Assembly (NCBI GenBank): GCA_030407315.1
Contig: JALQPE010000338.1
Coordinates: forward strand, 1 to 64,000
Direction of reading: 5' to 3'
From: Asparagopsis taxiformis
Taxonomy: Eukaryota > Rhodophyta > Florideophyceae > Bonnemaisoniales > Bonnemaisoniaceae
Length of the DNA: 64,000 bases
The translations under genes were made by a program, and so were the position numbers. Shown in pieces: positions 57,301 to 64,000 of the stretch (its first letter is position 1; each line of letters starts with the position of its first letter). The notes under the pieces are model-generated. The model searched no databases. It was not told the origin of the DNA and saw only the letters and a list, made by a program, of their open reading frames with translations.

Positions 57301-58200
57301 GATGACTGGCAGACGAGAGTGGCCATTGTTTTGCGCGAAATCGGCATGGAGTCACAACATTGGTCCTCGTCCGAATGCTCTCAAATGGTCAAAGTTCTTT
57401 CACAGGAGCTAGGGAGAGAAATAGATGTGGAAGACGAGGTAGTGAAAAACTGCTTCCAGGAACCGGTTCTCCAGCTTCTCTCCCAGCGTGGAGGAAAGAT
57501 ATTGTCGGCGGATGGTGAAATTGTGACGTGGAGAGGGCATGGAGGTATATCTATTGACGAGTTCAAGGAGTACATGAATGGAAAATGTGATATGGCAGAG
57601 GGTGCTGTAGGTGTTTTCAAACGGTTCTTTACCGAAAGGTACGGAAGCGGAACAAGCGGGTGTGGAAAGTATGCCGAATGGGTGAGAAGAGTTTCTAGAA
57701 GCACTACGACAGAGTGGGGAAGGAAAACAGTGCAGAGGTCTGGCTCTCTAGAATCAGGAGCTATCATCCATGCTGTTTGCCCTGAACAGATGACATGTGA
57801 GGATGGTGCAACTTCACAAGCGATTCTGTACCCGGCGTCTCGTCTCACATCAGAGATAATGCGGGGAAGAATTAATTATGAACCGCGGTTTTTTATTGTT
57901 CTAGCGTTCTTTATCCTGAGGAACGAGAGTGCGAGAGATGAGCAAGGTACAGCTTATGGAGTTTGCCTGGGTTTGCAAAAAACTGATGAAGGAGTGTTCA
58001 AGGTCGAAGAGAGGCGACGAACAGTAATTGTGGAGATGAGTGAGGGAGTCACTGAGGTGTTTGCTATGCACTATTGCAATGGGAGTGTATGCGAATATGA
58101 TGAGAACATGAGGGAGGTAAGGCACGGACCCGGACTGCTGGAGGGTGGAGAGATATATGCACTATGTAGGCGAGACGGATTTCCACCGAGGGCTGCATGA
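54397..58200 (+). CDS. Large CACTA/KDZ-type DDE transposase
   Basis: Seen: one intact frame of 1267 codons from an ATG at 54397, starting with the basic MAPRRTPIRKKTTSRRTK, probably a nuclear signal. Near residues 540-570 is FLLYTDDFEPFTSRKGSFGG with the first candidate catalytic Asp. Near 620-650 is FLDPVGSIGDYPAVSHTLDV followed by GHTSNSPCYICSF, like the DxPA...CPxC block of Tnp2/KDZ transposases. Near 945-960 is KHVQELIFERMHQPLKKG, the ExxH...K block with the candidate catalytic Glu. The C-terminal third is unrecognised. The length suits the superfamily. It is the only full-length transposase in the window. It probably acts on element D's own ends and subterminal motifs. Catalytic residues are proposed from pattern only. 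Confidence 0.75.
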   Translation: MAPRRTPIRKKTTSRRTKARFDSLNVASPSKQLPGKLQGEIRSSDAACMNKEIPRGNELRRECTTDDLLESPIPMGDTIEGCIDVYSNNDEAGSDIYVASSTLMESEEATGRGSDSISTGGPIDRNAGDEACGDFKALLQWPAMYGALQLSGTQRMTRAHYEGTLFGMNFRRDPSEHVPSDSVMRQKILPFLRKHCYAKSCDIEFPIDLRKSGARAAQHRGAVGTRGTTDDRDNCGGMAKVRIVLPSTWALKDVQTRPIFKAFRSDANNRSSEGEKSTAECSIEDSFIAKCRRGVLSDPFVRTAVVPIDSDGKKGLKHIYVPDGTAIRIRCHPGARQVAVIERAKGFRKNDRDGGKPKRRRVAVTSLWELHARTIVTYEARHDGEHDVHVEKYLQPRMSHLLEWERQHALRAISQCVIGAGAKGKGTRAGDVITVLLPIGMEEGDIVPHVVLVNRYLKEQVGEASTMLLCFSPGASFAEARNPPDRLGSPNYEEIRVSGVFSDGFGDHRSQWHPASPREDAPCWGKLEDGRNYFVYRFLLYTDDFEPFTSRKGSFGGCYMLPLNLPPRKRGSYQAVRVIGLPPPGVSTNCVLRYIVQDIVRGSTEGFPTKNAEGEDVVVFLDPVGSIGDYPAVSHTLDVLGHTSNSPCYICSFRKYDLSSTGGTKNAYTLVVNGQTSTHARSKYRNASTRKDATETQLRTLGLAAEEGEDLPFHVLSTSLEAVQEEVPKTENGVSVVPAIFDPYRSAVIAPDHLLSGLAQDVLNACISAASPRIREVAELQILGALKKFRMGRQNRLFGTNNLLSMNMSDIFSVLLIAPMAFENAARMMDGKGEGYREKFDGAVKLVVMFQKLVSCISFMPVWWKDGPHEVETADGEDGRNEYILGRTVDYVETLNEYCRKVKGAGAHLDKPNVHRLVEFCVHTLPAYGSVKHVQELIFERMHQPLKKGVRMSNHQSEQLSALELVLADDWQTRVAIVLREIGMESQHWSSSECSQMVKVLSQELGREIDVEDEVVKNCFQEPVLQLLSQRGGKILSADGEIVTWRGHGGISIDEFKEYMNGKCDMAEGAVGVFKRFFTERYGSGTSGCGKYAEWVRRVSRSTTTEWGRKTVQRSGSLESGAIIHAVCPEQMTCEDGATSQAILYPASRLTSEIMRGRINYEPRFFIVLAFFILRNESARDEQGTAYGVCLGLQKTDEGVFKVEERRRTVIVEMSEGVTEVFAMHYCNGSVCEYDENMREVRHGPGLLEGGEIYALCRRDGFPPRAA

Positions 58201-58320
58201 TTTTTAGGGAAGAATAAAATGAATAACCAGATGCATCACATATGAATTGTACACTCTAGGGCGTTGGTGGATTGGTGCAAAGTAGTGGGGAGAGGATCTG
58301 AGAGGATGGAGGGAGGTATG

Positions 58321-58760
58321 CTTACAGCAAGGTCATCGTTCCGATGACTTTGCTGTAAGAAACCGTTTCCATTACAGTGGCCAAGAATTTTTTACCGGGT
58401 AAAAAAATCGTGGCAGCTGTAATGATTTGCTTTCTTACAGCAAAGTCATCGTTACGATGACTTTGCTGTAAGGAACCGTTTCCTTGCAGTGGCCGAAGAA
58501 TTTTTTACCGGGTAAAAAATCAGCAAGAATTTTTACCGGGTAAAAAAATTGTGGCCGCTGTAATGATTTGCTTTCTTACAGCAAAGTCATCGTTACGATG
58601 ACTTTGCTGTAAGAAAACGTTTCATTACAGCGGCCACAATTTTTTTACCCGGTAAAGAAATCATGGCTGCTGTAATGATTTGTTTTCTTACAGTAAAGTC
58701 ATCGTAGCGATGACTTTGCTGTAAGAAAACGTTTCATTACAGCAAATTCATCGATTGTTA
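58321..58760. repeat. Four long hairpin repeats of element D
   Basis: Units at 58321-58359, 58434-58472, 58575-58613 and 58687-58725. Each has 18-bp arms of the type CTTACAGCAAAGTCATCG around three bases (TTC, TTA, TTA, TAG). Between them recur TTTTTACCGGGTAAAAAA, itself inverted, and GCTGTAATGATTTG. They lie between the transposase and ParB-dioxygenase genes, and two more copies lie beyond the latter. Confidence 0.92.
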
Positions 58761-59555
58761 AGGTTAAGTAACCAACTTTAGGATGTCCAGAGGACCTGCT
58801 CGCTGTAAGGAATATTGATCAATTGACGAAGAGGAAGCATTTTGAATCGACTAGGGTAGGAACGCAATGAGATTTGGTATGCAAGAAAACTGAATTGCAG
58901 TAGTGAATAGGTAGTTGAAATGAATTCATATTGATGTTCTTTGGTGTATTGTCCATTGGAGCACATTGAAAACCATTTATATGATCACCGTTTAAATAGT
59001 CTATGAATCCTTCGCAGCCGAGTACGCCAATAGGAAGAAATTCAAGCAGTGGCCTGCACGGGAACCGTTTATTTGTGAGTAGCAAAAGTTAGTGTAGAAA
59101 TGAATTTTTCAGACTTGTAGGAGAGGTGGATCGTAGTAAATGTATAAAACTCACGTAGAATCGATTGATAGGAATCAATGGTACGGAAGAAGAAGCGAGG
59201 TGGAGAGTGTGGATGAAATAGGTTGTTGGAATATGAATGATAATTGACGTGGTGAGGTAAACGGCTTCGATTGCATTACATGCGCTAGAGGTACATACTA
59301 TTAGGTGTAGATTGATGGAAAGGGCTAAACGCTTTGTGGAGGTATCAGGATCAGGTAGAGTCAGAGGTGCTGAGCGGGTGCAGCGTAAGGTTCATCAGGA
59401 CTGAAGGTAGGTAGGGGATGTCTTGTCCGGACAGTATATGAGAGGAAGCTGAGAGACGGGAAGCGCACTCGGAGGTACCACAATTGTGGATTTCATCGTC
59501 TACACAACATTTGAACAGAGAACCGATTGAACGAACTGAGATTGCAGGGATTACA
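58761..59555. other. Upstream region of the element D ParB-dioxygenase gene
   Basis: 0.8 kb with no gene or repeat that I can recognise. It should include the promoter and leader of the gene starting at 59556. No confident TATA element. Confidence 0.5.
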
Positions 59556-62500
59556 ATGGGAGACAATAGTATCATGAATACTACAGCGGAGAAGAGCAAT
59601 TCTCCTTCTGCTGAAGAGAAAAGCATCACTATTGCTCAGTACAGCTCTTCTAAAGTGCAAGTTGATCCTCGCAAAGTGAAATTTCCGACAGTGACCTCCC
59701 GTTTGGTGCGACCGGGTCGTGTAAACGAACTGGCCAGCATTTTCATGGATAGAGGTTTCTCTACCACTGGAACTATGATTACAGTCTGCAAAATGGAAGA
59801 TAACGAAGGAGACGAGTTTTACTGCATCGATGGCTCTCATCGCATAGCTGCTCTGCAACTATGCCTGGAGAAGTACTCAGGAAAGAACAGGGATTCCTTG
59901 GAATTGGTTTGGGTACAACAGTTGATTGCGCCGAACGGGCGTCTAATTTTCGATGCGCTGGAGGTTCTGAAACTGTCTCTCGAAGCCAATATACAAACTC
60001 ACGATGTCGCTTCTGTGAGCATTGCCGACAATGTCTGTGCGGTCATAGAGTTTCTCAGGTTTTCCAACCAGATGGATCTTCCTGTTGTCCGGCTTATTCC
60101 TATTCTGAAAGAAGTGAGCTATATTCTGCCGTCCGACAGGAACCGTTCGGAGAACTCGTATAGGCAGTACATCAACATTGCGAAGGGGTTCAATCGCACA
60201 GACAGCGTTGCTTTCGTGTACTGGAGCTCTATCCCTAGCGTTTACAATGCTTTGGATAGGAACAGAGAAATCGAGGATGCAAGAACCGAGGGAAGAGATC
60301 CGGACTTTTCTCGAATTGACTCTGCCGATATGTACGGGTGCGTGCTCGATCTTGTCAATAACGCAATATTCCGCAATGGCACGGACGGACGCGGGACGCG
60401 CGATAAGGAGTGGTTCCAGTGGTTTGTGCTCGAGATGACAGCGTCGTGGACAAGGATGAGGAGGAAGAGAGGACTTGTCAGAAATATCGGAAGCGGAAGT
60501 CCGTTCACGATGCGCACTTGGCTACTGGCTCTGTTGGCCATCTATGATATGGCAGAGGTCGTCCGCAAGTGGTTGAACTCTGCAACGATGGAGGAATTCG
60601 TGCGAACGGATTTGGCAGCAGAAAACGCGAAGGAGGTCGGGGATAATGATCATCGCATTGGAGAGCGCATTGTATTCGTCCTTGTCGACTTTCATGACGA
60701 CGTGGTAGACAGAAGCAGTCTGAGAACCAAGAACGGGATGTTTACAAACAGTTTTTACGACAAACTGGAATATGCTACCGGGACAAAGGCAATGCAGGAG
60801 ACGAAAGCGGAGGAGGAGAGGGAACGGAATCGCATGACCCCCGGAGAAATAGAAAAAGCACTTGTTGCTGGCGCCAAAGCAGAAGACGAAGAAGCACCTA
60901 CTGCCGCAGAACAGGGAAATAATTCTACAGAGAAGGAAACGGTGGAAACTTCTGGTCCTGTTCAAGCAGAAGAAGGAGTATCTGCCGAAGCCCAAGTAGA
61001 GCAGGAAGTTTCTGCTGTTGTGGAGGAAGAACAGGAAATTACTCCAAATGTGGTGGCTGAAGAAGTGATTCCTGCTGTCGCGACGAAAGCAATAGAAGAG
61101 GCACCTCTGAGCACCCCGAAAGAAGCAGAAGACCGTCCTGCCGCAGCAAAAGAGGGAGGACAGGAACGTCCTGCCACGCGTCTTGCAGCAGCTGAGAAGA
61201 GGGAAGCAGAACGTCTTGCTGTTCTCCAAAAAGAACAGGAACGTCTTTCAGCTTCAAGGGCAGAGCGGGAAAGTCGTGCCAGGGATAATTCGCCGGGAAG
61301 GATTGTCAGAGAAGATCTTCCTCAGGGAAGGAAACAAAGCGGCGATACGCAAAGTCTGGATATCAACTTGGACAATAGTGGTCGCATGGACATAGACACG
61401 CCTGGACAACAAGCTGGAGATGCGCAGAACCGCTCTGTGATATTGAAACTTCGAATCAGGACACCAGAAACTAACAGCACTAGCCCGGCCGAAGTGGACA
61501 AGGAGAATTCGGGAAGAAGCAGGAGTTCTGGTGGAAGCGGCGATGAAAACGAGTCCAGGTTGCATAAGAAGCGAAGAAGGGAAGATACTAGCGCGAAGTT
61601 TTCTGAGCCCAATACGCCGGATGACAACATTGAGATTGGGCCTCCCCGGGAAAAGAAGAGTAGAGTCAATGCAAGAAAACGAACGACTGGAGAAGAAGCA
61701 CCACTCTTCACTGACGAGCAAGAAAACTCCCTTCCAGACCGCACATTCGCAGAGGAGATACCTGAGAAGCTGCCTTTATGCGTTCCTTCCAACTCGAGAA
61801 TGAAGTATTATATCACAGAAGAAGACATTGATACAATCCGGACGGAGATAATGGAAGCAGCTGCAGGCTACTCTACTTTGGTATGTCCCCTCGGTTCTTG
61901 TGAAAGCCAACAATACTTCAGCTACCAGAGAAGAATGATCGACGAGCTTGGTTACGTGGTGTTGCAAGACATTTTCTCTTCTACTACAGTGGGAGCAGCT
62001 ACGCACGAGTTATTCACACAGATGGCCAGCACATTCCAAGGTACTACAAGTGGCTCAAGTGCAAGTCAGAAGAACCCGTGGAAACCACTTCGACCGAAAG
62101 ACAGCACTGGTGTATTCAAGACGGACCGGAAAAGCATCTGCGATGACCTTGAGCAAGAAAGCGCGCGGCAGTACAGGAACAAGCTGATTCTGGAGCTAGG
62201 TAAGGCGATTTGTGCGGAGAACCTGAAGCTCGGGTTTGGAAGAGAAGAAGCGGTGGTCTTTCCAGAAACGGGTCTTCGTCTGATTTTGACCGCAGAAGGT
62301 AGTCAGGAGCAACTTATGCATACCGATGTTCCCGTCCGTGAGGGAACTGGAACTGGTCCCCTCAACTCGCCATCATATTTCATGATGGTTGCTGGTGCAG
62401 ATGGGTTCATCATTCGTATCGCCAAGTTCAGCCATGTGTGCCTAAGTCATCCAGCGAAAGACAAGTACCGCGTGCCAGTGACGAACGTGCGCATCCCACC

Positions 62501-62678
62501 GTATTCCCTGCTTGTATGCCGAACGGACGTGTATCACGGAGGAATGGGATTCGCGGAGGGTCGTTCTTCGGTGAGGTACCAGCATCCTATCCGGTCCCAT
62601 CTATCACTGCGAACTTCCAGGGAGAAGTTGCTACAGCCTCCCTTCAATGTCAACTACTGGGAGCGTTTAGATATCTGA
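59556..62678 (+). CDS. ParB/sulfiredoxin-fold domain fused to a 2OG-Fe(II) dioxygenase (element D)
   Basis: 1040 intact codons from the ATG at 59556, chosen because the ParB-like domain starts soon after; the frame is open 72 bases further up without an ATG. Residues about 30-200 are ParB/Srx-like, with FYCIDGSHRIAALQL (DGSHRI at 92-97). Residues about 420-600 are Glu/Ala-rich and probably helical. Basic clusters near 670-705 (HKKRRREDTSAK, REKKSRVNARKR) may be nuclear signals. From about 790 the dioxygenase begins (ELGYVVLQDIF), with MHTDVP (His 922, Asp 924), VYHGGMG (His 994) and a following Arg in SVRYQHP, the HxD...H triad. The domain order matches the element A protein, but the two differ greatly in sequence, so the fusion is old or arose twice. 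The substrate is unknown. Confidence 0.8.
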   Translation: MGDNSIMNTTAEKSNSPSAEEKSITIAQYSSSKVQVDPRKVKFPTVTSRLVRPGRVNELASIFMDRGFSTTGTMITVCKMEDNEGDEFYCIDGSHRIAALQLCLEKYSGKNRDSLELVWVQQLIAPNGRLIFDALEVLKLSLEANIQTHDVASVSIADNVCAVIEFLRFSNQMDLPVVRLIPILKEVSYILPSDRNRSENSYRQYINIAKGFNRTDSVAFVYWSSIPSVYNALDRNREIEDARTEGRDPDFSRIDSADMYGCVLDLVNNAIFRNGTDGRGTRDKEWFQWFVLEMTASWTRMRRKRGLVRNIGSGSPFTMRTWLLALLAIYDMAEVVRKWLNSATMEEFVRTDLAAENAKEVGDNDHRIGERIVFVLVDFHDDVVDRSSLRTKNGMFTNSFYDKLEYATGTKAMQETKAEEERERNRMTPGEIEKALVAGAKAEDEEAPTAAEQGNNSTEKETVETSGPVQAEEGVSAEAQVEQEVSAVVEEEQEITPNVVAEEVIPAVATKAIEEAPLSTPKEAEDRPAAAKEGGQERPATRLAAAEKREAERLAVLQKEQERLSASRAERESRARDNSPGRIVREDLPQGRKQSGDTQSLDINLDNSGRMDIDTPGQQAGDAQNRSVILKLRIRTPETNSTSPAEVDKENSGRSRSSGGSGDENESRLHKKRRREDTSAKFSEPNTPDDNIEIGPPREKKSRVNARKRTTGEEAPLFTDEQENSLPDRTFAEEIPEKLPLCVPSNSRMKYYITEEDIDTIRTEIMEAAAGYSTLVCPLGSCESQQYFSYQRRMIDELGYVVLQDIFSSTTVGAATHELFTQMASTFQGTTSGSSASQKNPWKPLRPKDSTGVFKTDRKSICDDLEQESARQYRNKLILELGKAICAENLKLGFGREEAVVFPETGLRLILTAEGSQEQLMHTDVPVREGTGTGPLNSPSYFMMVAGADGFIIRIAKFSHVCLSHPAKDKYRVPVTNVRIPPYSLLVCRTDVYHGGMGFAEGRSSVRYQHPIRSHLSLRTSREKLLQPPFNVNYWERLDI

Positions 62679-62928
62679 TGAAATTAGTTCTTAATAGCAT
62701 TCTATGGCAGGCATCAAGGCCGCCTTCAAGTAAACGATGAAAGTTAGGCTAGTACATGACGTTTGCGTATGTAGACGGGTCAGGAGATATACAATACTCA
62801 ATTTAATATGAGAAGGGGAGGAAACTATGGCGGGCACTACTAGAATAGAACAAGTTCATATCGCAGTCGTCTCTGGTTGCAACATTGAGGTGAGGAAGGC
62901 TTACAGATGATGCAGTTTCGCTGGGGTG

Positions 62929-63105
62929 CTGACAGCAAAGTCATCGTAACGATGACTTTGCTGTAAGAAATCAAATCATTACAGCGGCCACAATTTTTAC
63001 CGGGTAAAAAATTCTTGCTGATTTTTTACCCGGGAAAATTTTCTCACCACTGTAATCAAACCTTTCCTTACAGCAAAGTCATCGTAACGATGACTTTGCT
63101 GTAAG
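62929..63105. repeat. Two long hairpin repeats of element D, right side
   Basis: Units at 62929-62967 and 63067-63105, the same 39-bp hairpin as at 58.3-58.7 kb but with centre TAA, that is, in the opposite orientation. TTACCGGGTAAAAAA lies between them. Together with the left group they bracket the ParB-dioxygenase gene. Confidence 0.9.
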
Positions 63106-64000
63106 CATCCCGGGTAAACGGCTTCGGCTGTAAGCGGTTGGGAGTTTCGTCGGTCTCCCACCCTGGGAAGGGTGAGAAGGGAAGTTTGGAGCCGGGAACA
63201 TCGTACAACGATGGTTTGGACGACTGTTGACGGCTCTGGGGAGCACTCTGCGTCGTGCAAGCCTGGTTTGCGCAGGCTGCACTACCTGGTATTGAACGGT
63301 TCTGTGCGCAAAGTTTACTCATGAAGGAGGTAGGGTGTTGTGTACCACACCTGTCGTACCACCTGGCGGTCCTCGCTGATCGAGCCGTGTCGCTTCCCTA
63401 TTGGGTACCCACTTACGGGATGTGCCAATCAGAAGGCACCAGCCAACTGCGTGTTTCCTATACTTAGGACCAGCTATGGCTGACAAATAACCCCACCCGG
63501 GCCAATCGGCCCGGCCAAGACCCACAAGGGGCAAATTTTAACTTAGGCTGATCAGCCATACATTACAATGTAAGCCTATTGGCAATGACCTCGCGGGTAG
63601 GCGAGCGCAGTAATTGGGTTCTGATTGGTCACTAACTGGATATTTATTCCTAACCACTAACCCTAGCTTACAGTAGAATTAGTATAAAAACTGCCACTGG
63701 ACTAGCCAGTAGGCACGGTTCTAGAGAAACGTAAACTCAAGTGGAATTACGACCCACGGGAACAGTGTTCGCATACCTATTGTTCAACCCCTCTCCGGGA
63801 AAACCTTAGGGTTAGCCAACAGCTCGACGGATACGTCATCTTGCTCCATTAATACGCACCTCGCGTGAGCGCTATAATCGCACAACCCCCTCGGGTAGCG
63901 ATACCTTCTCTCTTACGAGATTACCCGCCGGGTACCTATAAGGTTCATCTGCTCTACCGCTTCCTCTACCGAGGCTCGGGACACCTGTCGGGTGGTTTGC
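63106..64000. other. Unassigned right edge, possible LTR with TATA box
   Basis: The sequence changes character after the last hairpin. At 63683-63690 is TATAAAAA, about 25-35 bp before a plausible transcription start, set in GC-mixed non-coding sequence of the kind seen in LTRs. No second copy is in the window, so the LTR idea cannot be tested. No coding sequence is supported. The matching right end of element D was searched for here and not found. Confidence 0.3.

Larger units (their letters stand above)
52029..63105. mobile_element. CACTA-like DNA transposon, element D (right end not found)
   Basis: Seen: the copia coding text stops at 52028 and the next bases read CACTACGGTGTTGAAAAGGG, the CACTA start that names this superfamily. 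A subterminal cluster of ACTGTC/GACAGT motifs follows. Inside are a large DDE transposase of CACTA/KDZ type and a ParB-dioxygenase gene, with six copies of a long hairpin around the latter. No matching CACCGTAGTG end is visible before 64000, so the listed right limit is only the last feature that clearly belongs. The candidate 3-bp duplication on the left is TTG (52026-52028). Confidence 0.65.

Noticed and set aside
63650..63670. Telomere-like CCCTA/CTAACC motifs at the right edge
   Set aside because: Only one or two imperfect units, with no tandem run.

Overview
The window is eukaryotic nuclear DNA made almost entirely of nested transposable elements. The evidence is chromatin-type domains (a SET domain, a PHD-like finger), Ty1/copia and Ty3/gypsy retrotransposons, large CACTA/KDZ-type transposases, terminal inverted repeats with target-site duplications, and no operons. 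The long genes have no introns. I cannot name the organism: an intron-poor alga such as a red seaweed, a fungus, or another microbial eukaryote would fit. No tRNA, rRNA or ordinary host gene was recognised.

Layout. (1) Element A, about 24.1 kb, runs from the left edge (its first ~18 bases are outside the window) to 24083. It sits inside a Ty3/gypsy pol gene (minus strand, 24084-25754). (2) A Ty1/copia element starts with its LTR at 25755, also inside the gypsy ORF. Its integrase domain is broken three times in about 330 bp of its own sequence. Element B (27790-41584) belongs to the same family as A but lies in the opposite orientation. Element C (41859-51962) has 1.22-kb inverted repeats. Element D starts at 52029 with CACTA-like termini and has no right end that I can find. 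Removing B (duplicated GTAC) and C (duplicated ACTG) rejoins the copia reading frame exactly. (3) The last 0.9 kb resembles the start of another LTR.

Cargo. Three unrelated DNA transposons each carry a ParB/sulfiredoxin-fold protein together with DNA- or chromatin-modifying domains. Element A has a beta-class adenine-type DNA methyltransferase fused to a SET domain (10572-13823), and a ParB-like domain fused to a 2-oxoglutarate/Fe(II) dioxygenase (15432-19364). Element C has a ParB-like ORF (47353-48078) overlapping the frame of a methyltransferase with a C-terminal PHD-like finger (48087-50294), plus a transposase-like gene broken by one stop. Element D has a large DDE transposase (54397-58200) and a second ParB-dioxygenase fusion (59556-62678). 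Element B, with the same ends as A, carries instead a decayed STAND NTPase with a WD40 propeller and a GRDP/DUF1399-like gene. The cargo of this family therefore appears exchangeable.

Repeats. In A and B a unit carrying the perfect palindrome GTGCCGTACGGCAC occurs 17 times around the cargo, including a higher-order array of 889-890 bp period. In D a different 39-bp hairpin occurs six times on both sides of the ParB-dioxygenase gene. I infer, without proof, that these palindromes may be binding sites for the element-encoded proteins, and that the modification enzymes act on element DNA or its chromatin to manage silencing or transposition.
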